64,000 nt of DNA from Pseudoroseomonas cervicalis (GCF_030818485.1 NZ_JAUTAJ010000004.1:1-64000); one strand, 5' to 3'. Positions 44,557 through 54,674 are shown, counted from the stretch's first letter. Numbers and translations are program-made. The notes: generated by a model not told the origin, from the sequence alone.

Positions 44557-45447
44557 ATGACCCAACGCCGCCATCTGCTGCAGGGCCTCGCCCTCGGCGC
44601 CACGCTGTGGACCGCCATGCCCTGGCGCGCCGCCCTGGCCGCGCCCGACGCCACGGAGTTCGGCCGCCGCATGGCGGAGATCGAGGCGCGCAGCGGCGGC
44701 CGCCTCGGCGTCGCGCTGCTCGACACCGGCAGCAATTTCCGCGCCGGGCACCGCGCCGGGGAGCGCTTCCCGATGGCCTCCACCTTCAAGCTGCTGCTGG
44801 CCGGCGCCGTGCTGCGCCGGGTGGATGAGGGGAAGGAGCGGCTGGACCGCGTCATCCGCTTCACCCGCGACGATCTGGTGCCGCATGCCCCGGTGACCGG
44901 CCCGGCCGCCGGCGGGCCCGGCCTGACGGTCGCCGCCCTGTGCGAGGCGACGGTGACGCTGAGCGACAATCCGGCGGCCAATCTGCTGCTGGACACGGTC
45001 GGCGGCCCGGCCGGGCTCACCGCCTTCCTGCGCGGGCTGGGCGACGCCACCACGCGCCTCGACCGCACGGAGCCGGCGCTGAACGAAGGCCGCCCCGGCG
45101 ACCCGCGCGACACCACCACGCCCGATTCCATGGCCTTCCTGATCCGCGCTTTGACGCTGGGCGATGCGCTGCAGCCGGCCTCGCGCGAGCGGCTGATGGG
45201 CTGGCTGCTGGGCAACCGCACCGGCGATGCGCAGCTCCGCGCCGGGCTGCCGCAGGGCTGGCGCGCCGCCGAGAAGACCGGCAGCAGCCCCTCGGCCGGC
45301 ATCGCCAATGATGTGGGGCTGCTGCTGCCGCCCGGCCGCGCGCCGGTGCTGCTGGTGGCCTATCTCACCGAGGCCCGCATCGCCGCCGCCGAGCGCCCGG
45401 CGCTGCTGGCCGAGGTGGCGCGGGCGGCGGTGCGGGCGCTGGGCTGA
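44557..45447 (+). CDS. Class A beta-lactamase
   Basis: A 296-residue exported serine beta-lactamase with a Tat-like signal (QRRHLLQGLALGATLW). The four class A motifs are in place: STFK (75-78, nucleophile Ser), SDN (136-138), E-x-x-x-N (Glu173-Asn177) and KTG (241-243). Length is normal. It cleaves penicillins and cephalosporins in the periplasm; spectrum cannot be read. Regulated by the divergent ampR-like gene, most likely inducible. Confidence 0.93.
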   Translation: MTQRRHLLQGLALGATLWTAMPWRAALAAPDATEFGRRMAEIEARSGGRLGVALLDTGSNFRAGHRAGERFPMASTFKLLLAGAVLRRVDEGKERLDRVIRFTRDDLVPHAPVTGPAAGGPGLTVAALCEATVTLSDNPAANLLLDTVGGPAGLTAFLRGLGDATTRLDRTEPALNEGRPGDPRDTTTPDSMAFLIRALTLGDALQPASRERLMGWLLGNRTGDAQLRAGLPQGWRAAEKTGSSPSAGIANDVGLLLPPGRAPVLLVAYLTEARIAAAERPALLAEVARAAVRALG

Positions 45448-45454
45448 GGCCGCC

Positions 45455-46651
45455 TCAGCTGCGCCGCAGCACCAGCACGGTGATGTCGTCGGCCTGCGGC
45501 GCGCCGGCGACGAAACCCTCCACCGCGCGCAGCACCGCCTCGACCACCGCGACCGGGGCGGCGCTGGCCTGCGGCGCCAGCGCCGCCTCCAGCCGCTCGC
45601 GCCCGAAGAAATTTTCTCCGGAATCCTCGGCCTCGGTCACGCCGTCGCTGAACAGCAGCAGCCCTTCGCCCGGCGCCAGGGCGAGCGGGTCGGAGCCATA
45701 GGGGTAGCCCTCCATCGCGCCCATCGGCGGCTGCCGGGTCAGGCCTGTGAGCGGCGCGATGCCACCGGCGGAGAGGCGGTAGGGCGCCTCATGCCCGGCG
45801 ACGCAGATGCGGCCCTCGCCGGTGGCGGCATCGATGACGGCCAGCGCGATGGTGACGAAGGTCTGGCTCTCATTGTCGCGGGCCAGATCGTCATTGGCAT
45901 GGGCGATGATGGCCGCCGGGTCCGGCCGTTCGCCGCCCGCCGAAAGAAGCGTGGCGGCAGCGCGGATCAGGCCGAGGCTGCGCGCCATGGTCAGCCCAGC
46001 CGGCGCGCCCTTGCCGGCGACATCGGCCACGGTGATCAGCAGCAATCCGGGCGCGATGCGGAAGGCGTCGTAGAGATCGCCGCCCACCTGCCGCGCCGGC
46101 ACCATGGCGGCGCAGAGATCGAGCCCGGCCGGGGCGATGGCCGCGAAATCCCGCGGCACCAGGGAGAGCTGCGCGGCGCGCGCGCTTTCCAGCTCCGCCT
46201 CCAGCAGCGCCAGGCGCTGGTCGGCCAGGTCGCGCAGCCGCTTCTTCTCCAGCACCGCGCCGAGGCGGGCGCGCAGCAGCGGCAGGTCGAAGGATTTCGG
46301 CAGGTAATCCTCGGCGCCCAGCTCGATGCAGCGGACGATCTTGGCCATCTCGGTCAGCGCCGAGATGACGATCACCGGCGGCGCCGCGCCGCGCGCCGCG
46401 TGCAGCTGCTCCAGCACCGCGATGCCGTCGAGCCTGGGCATCTCCAGATCCAGCAGCACCACGTCGAAGCGCTGCCGCTCGATCGCGGCCAGCCCCTGCT
46501 CGCCATCCTCGGCCATGGTGATGTTGGTGTAGCCGAGCTCGCCCAGGCGGCGCTTCAGCATCAGCCGGTTGAAGCTGCTGTCATCGACCACCAGCAGCGC
46601 GACATCGGTGCTGGCGGCGGCGGCCTCGGCGGCGGGGGCAGTGTCGCTCAC
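45455..46651 (-). CDS. Response regulator with PP2C/SpoIIE phosphatase output (RsbU-like)
   Basis: A 398-residue protein. REC domain (about 15-130): acidic DD in VVDDSS, phospho-Asp in VVLLDLEMP (about 68), Lys in YLPKSF. A coiled linker (about 130-165) leads to a SpoIIE-type PP2C domain with [29 protein letters not shown] and DDITVLVL (metal Asp residues). It would dephosphorylate an anti-sigma antagonist upon phosphorylation. GTG at 46651 overlaps the MCP stop (GTGA), so it is co-translated. Confidence 0.88.
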   Translation of the reverse strand: MSDTAPAAEAAAASTDVALLVVDDSSFNRLMLKRRLGELGYTNITMAEDGEQGLAAIERQRFDVVLLDLEMPRLDGIAVLEQLHAARGAAPPVIVISALTEMAKIVRCIELGAEDYLPKSFDLPLLRARLGAVLEKKRLRDLADQRLALLEAELESARAAQLSLVPRDFAAIAPAGLDLCAAMVPARQVGGDLYDAFRIAPGLLLITVADVAGKGAPAGLTMARSLGLIRAAATLLSAGGERPDPAAIIAHANDDLARDNESQTFVTIALAVIDAATGEGRICVAGHEAPYRLSAGGIAPLTGLTRQPPMGAMEGYPYGSDPLALAPGEGLLLFSDGVTEAEDSGENFFGRERLEAALAPQASAAPVAVVEAVLRAVEGFVAGAPQADDITVLVLRRS

Positions 46652-48294
46652 GCGCCGCGCCCCGCCATGCTCTCGACCGCGCTCTGCGTCTCGGAAGCCA
46701 GCTTCGCCAGGTCGATCATGGTCACGGTGATCTCCTCCGCCGCCGTCGCGTTGGACTGGCCGATGCGGGTCAGGGTGCCCACCCGGGCATGGATGTCGGT
46801 GACGGTCGCCTGCTGCTGTTCCATGGCGACGGCGATGGCGCCGGACAGGCGCGCGCCCTCGGCCACCAGCCGCTCCAGCGCGTCCATGTCCTCGCCGACC
46901 GCGGCGGCGGTGCCGCTGCCCTCGCGCGTGCGGCGGCCGGCCACCAGCACGACATCGGCGATCTCCTGCGCCAGCTGCTCGCTGCTGGCGGCCAGCGCGC
47001 GCACCTCCTCGGCCACCACGGCGAGGCCACGGCCATGCTCGCCGGCGCGCGCCGCCTCGATCGCCGCGTTGATCGCCAGGATGTTGGTCTGCGTCGCGAT
47101 CTTCGAGATGGTGCCGGCGATGCGCGTCACCCGCTCGGTGTCGTCGCTCACCGCGTCGACCAGCCCGATCAGGCTGCGCACCTTGGTCAGGTTGGCGTCG
47201 AGCAGCGCCTTGGCGTCCTGCGCCCGGTCGCTGGAGAGCGCGGTGGAGCGCACCACGTCGCGGATCGCCTCGGCGGTCTGCGACAGCGCGTCGGCCACCT
47301 GGCGCAGCTCGGCCAGCTGGGTCATGGCGCCGTCGCTGACCTGGCCGATGGCGTCCGAGGCCTGGGTGGTGGCGATGGCGGTACGCCGCGCATTCTCCGC
47401 CGCCTGGTCGGTCAGGGTGTGGGTGGCCACCAGGCTCTGCTTGAACACCACCACGGCGCGCGCCATGCCGCCCAGCTGGTCGGAGCGCCCGGTCTCCGGC
47501 ACCTCGGCCGCCAGGTCGCCGCGCGCCAGCGCCTCCATGGCGCGGGCGATGCGCGACAGCGGCCGCGCGATCAGCGAGACCAGCACCAGCAGGATCAGCC
47601 CCGAGCCGGCGAGGCCCAGCAGCGTCGCCACCAGCACGACACGTCGCGCCTGGGCGGCGAGCTCCCGCGCCTCGGCCAGCGACTGGTCGCCGCGCTTCTG
47701 CACATAGTCCCGCGCCGCATTGGCGATGCGGGTATAGGTGGTCATGTAGTCCAGCCATTCCTCGTGCAGCGGGCCGAAGCGGTCGCGCTGCCGGCCGGCG
47801 AAGGCGGCGCGCACCTGCTCCACCAGCTCCGGCATGCGGCCGGCCATGTCGCGGCCGCCGCCCATCAGGATCGGGTCCAGGCTCTGGCCCAGCAGCGTGT
47901 CGACGCGGGCGAAGCTGCGCAGGATCTGCTCGCCGCCGCGCACCATGCGCGGCGCCGCCGGCACCGGCTGCAGCACGCCGGCGATGACGCTGGCGAAGCC
48001 GGCCGAGAAATCGGCCACATGCTGGGTCAGCTCGTCCACCGCCGCATCGGCCTCGCGGTCGCGCACGCCGATCTGCTCGATGAAGTCGGATTGCCGCTGG
48101 TCGGTGACCAGCGCCGTGCCGCTGAGCAGCAGCACCACCGCCAGCATCAGCGCCGCCACCAGCGCGGCGCGGGTGCCGATTCGGCCGAACCAGGCGGGCA
48201 GCCGGGCCCGCCGCGCGCCGCCCTGCGGCGGGCCGCCGCGCAGGCTGGCCGCCTGCGGCGGGTCGGGAAGGGGGGCGGGCGGGGTCGCGGACAT
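46648..48294 (-). CDS. Methyl-accepting chemotaxis-type receptor (HAMP-MA)
   Basis: A 548-residue membrane protein with TM1 about 42-64, a helical periplasmic domain with many Gln/Arg, TM2 about 215-240, HAMP about 240-292, then the signalling domain. The hairpin tip reads [40 protein letters not shown], the most conserved MCP piece. No C-terminal CheR-tether pentapeptide. Next gene is a REC-PP2C phosphatase, with overlap; no che genes are near. It probably signals to that phosphatase rather than to flagella (inference). Confidence 0.88.
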   Translation of the reverse strand: MSATPPAPLPDPPQAASLRGGPPQGGARRARLPAWFGRIGTRAALVAALMLAVVLLLSGTALVTDQRQSDFIEQIGVRDREADAAVDELTQHVADFSAGFASVIAGVLQPVPAAPRMVRGGEQILRSFARVDTLLGQSLDPILMGGGRDMAGRMPELVEQVRAAFAGRQRDRFGPLHEEWLDYMTTYTRIANAARDYVQKRGDQSLAEARELAAQARRVVLVATLLGLAGSGLILLVLVSLIARPLSRIARAMEALARGDLAAEVPETGRSDQLGGMARAVVVFKQSLVATHTLTDQAAENARRTAIATTQASDAIGQVSDGAMTQLAELRQVADALSQTAEAIRDVVRSTALSSDRAQDAKALLDANLTKVRSLIGLVDAVSDDTERVTRIAGTISKIATQTNILAINAAIEAARAGEHGRGLAVVAEEVRALAASSEQLAQEIADVVLVAGRRTREGSGTAAAVGEDMDALERLVAEGARLSGAIAVAMEQQQATVTDIHARVGTLTRIGQSNATAAEEITVTMIDLAKLASETQSAVESMAGRGA

Positions 48295-48516
48295 GGGGCT
48301 CCGGAGGCTACGCGCGCCACGCTACCGCCGGACATCCCCCGCCGCCAACCCCGCCTGGCCGCTCGGACCCCGGGGCGGCGGCCGGGCGAGGCCTGCCAGG
48401 GGCTGCGGAAGGTCCGTTCCGGACCCGTGCCGGTCGCCGGTTTGACGCGCGGGCCCCGGGCTGGCGATGCTGGCCGCGCAACGAGCCGGAAACCGGCCGG
48501 GAGCGAGGAGACCGCC

Positions 48517-49224
48517 ATGGATGCCTATCCCTTCACCGCCGCCGATCTGGAAGCGCTGCGGGCCTATGACACGCCGACCATCTGCAACGCGCTGGAGCTG
48601 GTGGCGCCGGAGCGGCGCGGCCATGGCTACACGCTGCGCCCGCTGGTGGCGGCCGAGCCGGGGCTGAAGCCGATCTGCGGCCTGGCCCGCACCGGCACCA
48701 TCCGCGCCGCCGCCCCCTCCGGCCGCCCGGCCGCCGAGGACCATGCGGTGCGCGTCGGCTGGTACGAATACGTCGCGGCCAGCGCCATGCCGAGCATCGT
48801 GGTGCTGCAGGATCTGGACGACACGCCGGGCTATGGCGCCTTCTGGGGCGAGGTGCATTCGGCCGTGCACCAGGCGCTGGGCGCGCAGGGCTGCGTCACC
48901 AACGGCTCCTTCCGCGACATCGACGCGCTGGCGCCGGGCTTCCAGATCCTGGGCGGGGTGGTGAACCCGAGCCACGCCTATGTTCACATGGTCGCCTATG
49001 GCCAGGAGGTGTCGGTTCATGGCATGGCCTGCCGGCATGACGCCGTGGTGCATGCCGACCGGCATGGCGCGGTGGTCATCCCGCATGCGGCGGTTCGCCA
49101 GCTGCTGCCCGCCATCGAGCTTGGCGCGCGGCGCGAGAAGGTGATCCTCGATCTGTGCCGGTCCGACCGTTTTTCCGTGGCGGCGCTGAAGGAGGCGCTG
49201 TCGCGTTCGCAGGAGATCCATTGA
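48517..49224 (+). CDS. RraA-family (ribonuclease E inhibitor / HMG aldolase-like) protein
   Basis: A 235-residue protein of the RraA/4-hydroxy-4-methyl-2-oxoglutarate aldolase fold: DTPTICNALELVAP at the start, VLQDLDDTPGYGAFWGEVHSAVHQALGAQGCVTNGSFRDIDAL (conserved GxxxGxxxxA-x-G-x-V-x-D/N-G) and VVIPHAAVRQLLPAI. The G-x-R-D of aldolases appears as GSFRDID. Catalytic role uncertain. GAGGAG is upstream. A small exported protein gene follows 2 bp later. Confidence 0.85.
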   Translation: MDAYPFTAADLEALRAYDTPTICNALELVAPERRGHGYTLRPLVAAEPGLKPICGLARTGTIRAAAPSGRPAAEDHAVRVGWYEYVAASAMPSIVVLQDLDDTPGYGAFWGEVHSAVHQALGAQGCVTNGSFRDIDALAPGFQILGGVVNPSHAYVHMVAYGQEVSVHGMACRHDAVVHADRHGAVVIPHAAVRQLLPAIELGARREKVILDLCRSDRFSVAALKEALSRSQEIH

Positions 49225-49226
49225 GC

Positions 49227-49691
49227 ATGCGCCCAGCCACCCCTTGCCGCCTTGCCCACCGCCGCCCGGCGCGCCCCGCCCTGATGGGGGCCGCCCTGTT
49301 CGGGGTGGCGCTGCTGGCCCTCTCCGCCGCGCCCGTGGGTGCGGCGCGGGCGCAGGAGGATGGCTGGGCGCGCTTCCTGCCGCAGATCGCCCCCGGCATC
49401 GCCGCCTGCCTGGAAGGGGTCGAGGGCGGTGTCGCCACCGCGGCGCTGCCGCTCGGCGGCAACCGGGCGCTGGTGCGGCTGACCCGCGGCGATGGCGAGC
49501 GGCTGGAATGCACCGCCTCGCTGGGCGCGGCCGGCGAGCGCGCGCGGCGCGAGCGCAGCGTGCCGGTGGGGGCGGCGCCGCCGCTGCCGGGCGAGGATGC
49601 GCAGCGGTTGAGCCTGGGCGCCCGCTGCCCCGGCGCGCGGCCGGTGCCGGAGGCGCCGGGGCTGTTCGTCAACCTGCCGGGCTGCCGCTGA
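49227..49691 (+). CDS. Hypothetical exported protein
   Basis: A 154-residue protein with a basic N-terminus and hydrophobic core (LMGAALFGVALLALSAAPVGAARA), so secreted. The mature domain has three Cys (IAACLEGVEGG, LECTASLG, ARCPGARP) plus a C-terminal Cys (LPGCR), possibly two disulfides. No family recognised. A TTG codon two codons upstream (49221) lies five bases after AGGAG and may be the real start; it would overlap the RraA stop. Co-transcribed with the RraA gene. Confidence 0.6.
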   Translation: MRPATPCRLAHRRPARPALMGAALFGVALLALSAAPVGAARAQEDGWARFLPQIAPGIAACLEGVEGGVATAALPLGGNRALVRLTRGDGERLECTASLGAAGERARRERSVPVGAAPPLPGEDAQRLSLGARCPGARPVPEAPGLFVNLPGCR

Positions 49692-49695
49692 GCCG

Positions 49696-50142
49696 ATGCC
49701 GGCGCGCCACGCCCTGGGCCCCGTCCGCCCGGAATGGGTCGACCATTACGGCCATATGAACCTCGCCTATTACGTCGTGGCCTTCGACCTGGCGACGGAT
49801 GCGCTGTGGCCGGGCCTCGGCCTCGGCGAGGCGTTCCGGGCGCAGGGCCTCGGCACCTTCGCCGCCGAGAGCTGGGTGGGCTACCGGCGCGAGGTGCGAG
49901 AGGGCATGCCGCTCGCCGCCAGCAGCGAGGTGCTGGCGCATGACGAGAAGCGGCTGCTGCTGCGCCACCGCCTGTTCCAGGCCGAGGAGGGGTGGGAGAG
50001 CGCGGAGACCGAGCTGCTCTTCCTCTGCGTCGATCTGCAGCGGCGCAAGGTGGCGCCCTGGCCGGAGGCGGTGCGCGCCGCCTTCGCCGCGGCGCCCGGC
50101 GGGGCGCCGGCGCGGCGTCTCACCCTGCGCCGCACGGATTGA
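49696..50142 (+). CDS. Hotdog-fold acyl-CoA thioesterase
   Basis: A 148-residue protein with the 4-hydroxybenzoyl-CoA-thioesterase pattern: VRPEWVDHYGHMNLAYYVVAFDLATD (catalytic Asp/His, central helix) followed by strands SEVLAHDEKRLLLRHRLFQ. It hydrolyses acyl-CoA thioesters; substrate unknown, similar proteins act near carnitine metabolism. It starts 4 bp after the preceding stop, so it belongs to the RraA gene unit. Confidence 0.82.
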   Translation: MPARHALGPVRPEWVDHYGHMNLAYYVVAFDLATDALWPGLGLGEAFRAQGLGTFAAESWVGYRREVREGMPLAASSEVLAHDEKRLLLRHRLFQAEEGWESAETELLFLCVDLQRRKVAPWPEAVRAAFAAAPGGAPARRLTLRRTD

Positions 50143-50226
50143 GGAAAAATTGACGCTCCGGCGTCACCGCTTCACCTTTCGGCAAGAGTCGGCCGTCTAA
50201 AGCAGGCGGGTCCCCCGGAACCGACG

Positions 50227-52422
50227 ATGCACCGCCGTCTCCTGACCTATCCGCTCCGCCGCCCTGGGCCGCCCGATCCGGCGCCGGACCTGCCGCGCGG
50301 GGCGGGGCAGCGCCAGGCCGATCGGCCGCCCGCCCGGCCGCCGGCCGCGGCACCGGTGGCGGCGCCGGAAGGGCCGCCGCCCGCCGCCGCGCCGCCCTGG
50401 GAGGGGGACGGGCCGCTCGACCGGCTGAAGACCGCGCTCTGGGTCTATGACATCGACCGCTGCCGCATCCCCTGGGCCAATCCGGCGGCGCTGCGGCTGT
50501 GGCGGGCGGACAGCATGGCGGAGCTCGCGGCGCGCGATCTCGGCCGCGACATGTCGCCGGCCGTCGCCCGCCGGCTGCGCCAGTACCAGGAGGATTTCAT
50601 CCGCCTGGACACCAGCTTCACCGAGCTCTGGACCGTCTATCCGCGCGGCGAGCCGCGCAGCCTGCAGGTCGCCTATCGCGGGCTGCGCCTGGCCGATGGC
50701 CGCATGGCCATGCTGTGCGAGACGGTCGATGATTTCGCCGCCGGCGCCGAGACGCTGCGCAGCATCGAGGCGCTGGTCCACACCTCGGTGATGATCGCGC
50801 TCTACGCGGCGGATGGGCAGATCCTCTACCGCAACCCGGCGGCGCGCGCCGCCCTGCCGGGCTGCGGCACCAGCTTCGGCAACCGCTTCGTCGATGCCGG
50901 GCAGCACGCCGATTTCTGCGCCCTGGTCGAGCGCGAGGGCGAGGGGCGGGCGGTGGTGCGCATGCGCACCGCGCGCGGCACGCGCTGGCACGAGGTGACG
51001 CTGCGCCGCTGCCACGACCCGGCCACCGGCCAGCCCGCCTGGCTGGTCAGCGAGGTCGATGTCTCCGAGCTGAAGGAGGCCGAGCGCAAGGCGGATTTCC
51101 TGGCCAGCCATGATGTGCTGACCGGCCTGCCCAACCGCGCCTCGCTGCACCCGGCCTTCGCCCGGCTGCGCGAGGGCGGCGGCGTCGCGCTGATGTTCAT
51201 CGACCTCGACGGCTTCAAGCATGTCAACGACGCCTTCGGCCATCCGGTGGGCGACCGGCTGCTGGTCGAGGTGGCGCGCCGCCTGCGCGCCCTGCTGCGC
51301 GCCGAGGATGAGGTGCTGCGCCTGGGCGGCGACGAATTCCTGCTGCTGCTGCGCCGCCAGGACCAGCCGGGCGAGGTGGAAAGCGTCGCCGAGCGGCTGC
51401 GCGAGGCGCTCTCCCTGCCGATCGAGATCGCCGGCCAGCGCCTGCAGGTGACGCCCAGCATCGGCATCAGCCTCTGCCCCGAGCATGGCACCGATGTGGA
51501 CGAGCTGGCCAAGCGCGCCGATCTCGCGCTCTACGTCGCCAAGGCCGCCGGGCGCGATGGCTGGTGCTACTTCGCGCCCGAGATGGACCACCGCGCGCGC
51601 GAGCGCCACACGCTGGAGGCCGAGCTGCGTCAGGCGCTGCAGCAGGGCGAGTTCGAGCTCTACTACCAGCCGCGCCTCTGCGTGCGCAGCGGAAGGCTGC
51701 GCGGGGCGGAGGCGCTGCTGCGCTGGAACCATCCGCGGCTCGGCCGCATCACGCCGGACCGCTTCATCGGCCTGTGCGAGGAGACCGGGCTGATCATCCC
51801 GCTCGGCCGCTGGGTGCTGGGGGCGGCGGCGCGGCAGCAGCGCGCCTGGGCCGCGCGCGGCCTGTACCTGTCCGTCTCGGTCAACATCTCGCCGCGGCAG
51901 TTCCGCGACCCGGATTTCCTGCCCGGCATCACCCGGCTGGTGCGCGACACCGGCTGCGACCCGCGCCAGCTGGAGCTGGAGATCACCGAGAGCACGCTGA
52001 TGGGCGACGACCTGGCGACGCTGGAGCTGCTGATGGCGCTGCGCGGCCAGGGCTTCCGCCTGTCGATCGACGATTTCGGCACCGGCTATTCCAACCTCGC
52101 CTATCTGCAGCGCTATCCCGTCGACAGCCTGAAGATCGACCGCTCCTTCCTGGCCGGGCTGGAGACCGAGCGGCCGATCGCCGCCCTGGTCATCGCCATG
52201 GGAAGGCTGTTGAAGGTCAATCTGGTGGCCGAAGGGGTGGAGACCCAGGCGCAGCTCGACTGGCTGCGCGCCCAGGGCTGCGAGGAGTATCAGGGTTTCC
52301 TGTGCAGCCCGCCCTTGCCGGTGCCGGCCATGACGGCGCTGCTGCAGGCGGAGGCCGAGGCCACCGCCCGCCCCTCCGGCTATCCGCTGGACCGCCCGGC
52401 GCTGCGCCGCCAGGCCGGCTGA
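50227..52422 (+). CDS. Cytosolic PAS-GGDEF-EAL cyclic-di-GMP enzyme
   Basis: A 731-residue soluble protein with a Pro/Ala N-terminal tail (1-60), PAS-like domains (about 62-180 and 185-285), GGDEF (about 290-455) and EAL (about 465-715). GGDEF at 367-371 is intact with RxxD (RAED) inhibition site; EALLRW begins at 495; [28 protein letters not shown] and QGFLCS complete the EAL site. Both activities could exist. No membrane segment, so it senses an internal signal. Stands alone, 84 bp after the thioesterase gene. Confidence 0.9.
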   Translation: MHRRLLTYPLRRPGPPDPAPDLPRGAGQRQADRPPARPPAAAPVAAPEGPPPAAAPPWEGDGPLDRLKTALWVYDIDRCRIPWANPAALRLWRADSMAELAARDLGRDMSPAVARRLRQYQEDFIRLDTSFTELWTVYPRGEPRSLQVAYRGLRLADGRMAMLCETVDDFAAGAETLRSIEALVHTSVMIALYAADGQILYRNPAARAALPGCGTSFGNRFVDAGQHADFCALVEREGEGRAVVRMRTARGTRWHEVTLRRCHDPATGQPAWLVSEVDVSELKEAERKADFLASHDVLTGLPNRASLHPAFARLREGGGVALMFIDLDGFKHVNDAFGHPVGDRLLVEVARRLRALLRAEDEVLRLGGDEFLLLLRRQDQPGEVESVAERLREALSLPIEIAGQRLQVTPSIGISLCPEHGTDVDELAKRADLALYVAKAAGRDGWCYFAPEMDHRARERHTLEAELRQALQQGEFELYYQPRLCVRSGRLRGAEALLRWNHPRLGRITPDRFIGLCEETGLIIPLGRWVLGAAARQQRAWAARGLYLSVSVNISPRQFRDPDFLPGITRLVRDTGCDPRQLELEITESTLMGDDLATLELLMALRGQGFRLSIDDFGTGYSNLAYLQRYPVDSLKIDRSFLAGLETERPIAALVIAMGRLLKVNLVAEGVETQAQLDWLRAQGCEEYQGFLCSPPLPVPAMTALLQAEAEATARPSGYPLDRPALRRQAG

Positions 52423-52462
52423 GCGGCCGGCGGGGCGGGTCTCGCCGCCCCGCCCCCTTCGT

Positions 52463-52529
52463 CCGCGCGGCTTACGCCGCGGCGTCTCCGCGCGGCTTAG
52501 GCCGGGCCCTTCCGCGCGGCTTACGCCGC
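52463..52529. repeat. Three copies of an 18-bp piece at the trpE(G) 3' end
   Basis: CCGCGCGGCTTACGCCGC occurs at 52463-52480, 52488-52505 (with a G for C and one more change) and 52512-52529; the third copy contains the trpE(G) stop codon on the minus strand. The spacing is about 24 bp. The others have a stop-like TAA in the same frame or a decayed form. Confidence 0.7.
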
Positions 52530-54674
52530 GACGCTGGCGCGCAGCGTGCGCAGCGCGCCCTCGATCAGCGGCATGCCGATGCGGCCCGGATCGGTCATCA
52601 GCGATTCGGGGTGGAACTGCACCGCCGCCAGCGGCAGCGCGCGATGCTCCACCGCCATGATGACCCCATCCTCGGTCTCCGCCGTCGACAGCAGCTCCGC
52701 CGGCAGGGCGACGCGGCGGGCATGCAGCGAATGGTAGCGGCCCACCGTGAATTCCTCCGGCAGATGGCCGAGCAGCCGCCCGCCGGTGCGGCGGATCAGC
52801 GAGGGCTTGCCGTGCATCGGCTGCGCCAGCACGTCCAGCGCCCCGCCGAAATGCTCGACCAGCCCCTGCAGCCCAAGGCAGACGCCGAAGGCCGGCAGGC
52901 CGCGCTTCAGCAGCAACTCGATCGTCTCCGACATGGCGAAGTCGGACGGCTTGCCCGGGCCGGGGGAGAGCAGCACCAGATCGGCCGGCGCACCCTCGGC
53001 CAGGGCGGCGCGGGCCAGCTCGGGGCGCAGCGTGCGCACCTCCGCCCCGGTCGCCCGGACATAATTGGCGAGCGTGTGGACAAAGCTGTCCTCATGGTCG
53101 ACCAGCAGCACGCGGGTGCCGCTGGCCGGCCGCGCCTCGGCCGCGGGCGCCGCCGCCTGGGGGGCGCCGGCGCCGCGGATGGCGGCGAACATGGCGCTGG
53201 CCTTCAGATGGCACTCCGCCTCCTCCGAGGCCGGGTCGCTGTCATGCAGCAGGGTGGCGCCGGCGCGCACCTCGGCCACGCCCTCCTTCAGCCGGATGGT
53301 GCGCAGCGTCAGCCCGGTGTTCATGTTGCCGTCGAAGGTGATGCGCCCGATGGCGCCGCCATACCAGCGGCGGGCCGAACGCTCCTCCGCCTCGACATGG
53401 CGGATCGCCCAGGTCTTGGGCGCGCCGGTCACCGTCACCGCCCAGGCATGCGAGAGGAACCCGTCCAGCGCGTCGCGCTCCGGCAGCAGCGTGCCCTCCA
53501 CATGGTCCACCGTGTGGATCAGGCGGGAATACATTTCGATCTGCCGCCGGCCGATCACCTTGACCGAGCCGGGCACGCAGACGCGCGACTTGTCGTTGCG
53601 GTCCACATCCGTGCACATGGTCAGCTCGCTCTCCTCCTTGGCGGAGTTGAGCAGGGTGCGGATATTGGCCGCATCCTCCAGCGCGTCGCGGCCGCGCTTG
53701 ATGGTGCCGCTGATCGGGCAGGTCTCGATGCGGCTGCCCTCGACCCGGACGAACATCTCCGGGCTGGCCGCCACCAGGAACTCGCCCTCGCCCAGATTCA
53801 TCAGCGCGCCATAGGGGGAGGGGTTCACCCGCCGCAGCCGGTCGAACAGCGCGCTCGGCGCGTCGGGGCACAGCGTGGCGAAGGTCTGGCCCAGCACCAC
53901 CTCGAACAGGTCGCCGCGGGCGAAGGCGTCGCGGGCGCGCTCCACCATGGCGGCGTATTCGCCGGGGCCGTAATCGCTCGCCGGCGGCGCGATGCCGGTG
54001 CCGGGGCGGTAGCCATCCGCCGGCGTCTCGCGCGGCAGCCCCTCGGTGCCCTGTCCGCCCACGGTGAAGTCGTAGCGGTGCAGCGTGGCGGCGCCGCGCA
54101 GATGGTCCACCACCAGGATCTCATCCGGCAGGAACAGCACCAGGTCGCGCTGGTCCGCCCCGCGCGGCAGGCGCAGCGTCATCGGCTCGAACTGGAACAC
54201 CAGATCGTAGCCGAAGGCGCCATACAGGCCGAGATGCGCATCCTCCGGGCTGGCGAACAGGTCGCGCAGCACCCGCAGCACCGAGAAGACGGAAGGCAGC
54301 CGCGACCGCTCCTCCTCCGGCAGCCGCTCGGTCGGCGTCCGCACGGTCAAGGCAATGCGCTCCGGCCCCGCCTCGAAGCTGGCCAGCTCCGGCATCGGCC
54401 GCAGCGCCTCGGCCATCGCCGGCAGCAGCAGCGCGCCGCGGGCGTTCAGCGCCTGGATCGCCATCTCCCGCCCGCGCGCGGTGATCATCACCGGCGGATC
54501 GGCAAAGCCCATATCCCAGCGGGTGTAGCGGCCCGGGAACTCGAAGGAGGAGGAGAGCAGCACCCCGCGCTGCTGGTCCAGCCGCCGGGCCAGCACATCG
54601 CGCGCGCCGGGATAATCGGTGTCGGCGCTGGATCGGTGGATGGTCAGGCCACCCTGGGTCTGGAAACTCAGCAT
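52521..54674 (-). CDS. trpE(G): Fused anthranilate synthase TrpE(G)
   Basis: A 717-residue fusion. Residues 1 to about 505 are the chorismate-binding component (DLFEVVLGQTF, CPISGTIKRGRDALED, ELTMCTDVDRNDKSRVC); about 520-717 are the glutamine amidotransferase, with the Cys nucleophile in FGVCLGLQG and His/Glu in QFHPESL. It turns chorismate and glutamine into anthranilate, the first step of tryptophan synthesis. Such fusions are typical of Azospirillum and rhizobia. GGAG stands before the ATG. An attenuator with leader peptide lies upstream. Confidence 0.95.
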   Translation of the reverse strand: MLSFQTQGGLTIHRSSADTDYPGARDVLARRLDQQRGVLLSSSFEFPGRYTRWDMGFADPPVMITARGREMAIQALNARGALLLPAMAEALRPMPELASFEAGPERIALTVRTPTERLPEEERSRLPSVFSVLRVLRDLFASPEDAHLGLYGAFGYDLVFQFEPMTLRLPRGADQRDLVLFLPDEILVVDHLRGAATLHRYDFTVGGQGTEGLPRETPADGYRPGTGIAPPASDYGPGEYAAMVERARDAFARGDLFEVVLGQTFATLCPDAPSALFDRLRRVNPSPYGALMNLGEGEFLVAASPEMFVRVEGSRIETCPISGTIKRGRDALEDAANIRTLLNSAKEESELTMCTDVDRNDKSRVCVPGSVKVIGRRQIEMYSRLIHTVDHVEGTLLPERDALDGFLSHAWAVTVTGAPKTWAIRHVEAEERSARRWYGGAIGRITFDGNMNTGLTLRTIRLKEGVAEVRAGATLLHDSDPASEEAECHLKASAMFAAIRGAGAPQAAAPAAEARPASGTRVLLVDHEDSFVHTLANYVRATGAEVRTLRPELARAALAEGAPADLVLLSPGPGKPSDFAMSETIELLLKRGLPAFGVCLGLQGLVEHFGGALDVLAQPMHGKPSLIRRTGGRLLGHLPEEFTVGRYHSLHARRVALPAELLSTAETEDGVIMAVEHRALPLAAVQFHPESLMTDPGRIGMPLIEGALRTLRASVAA

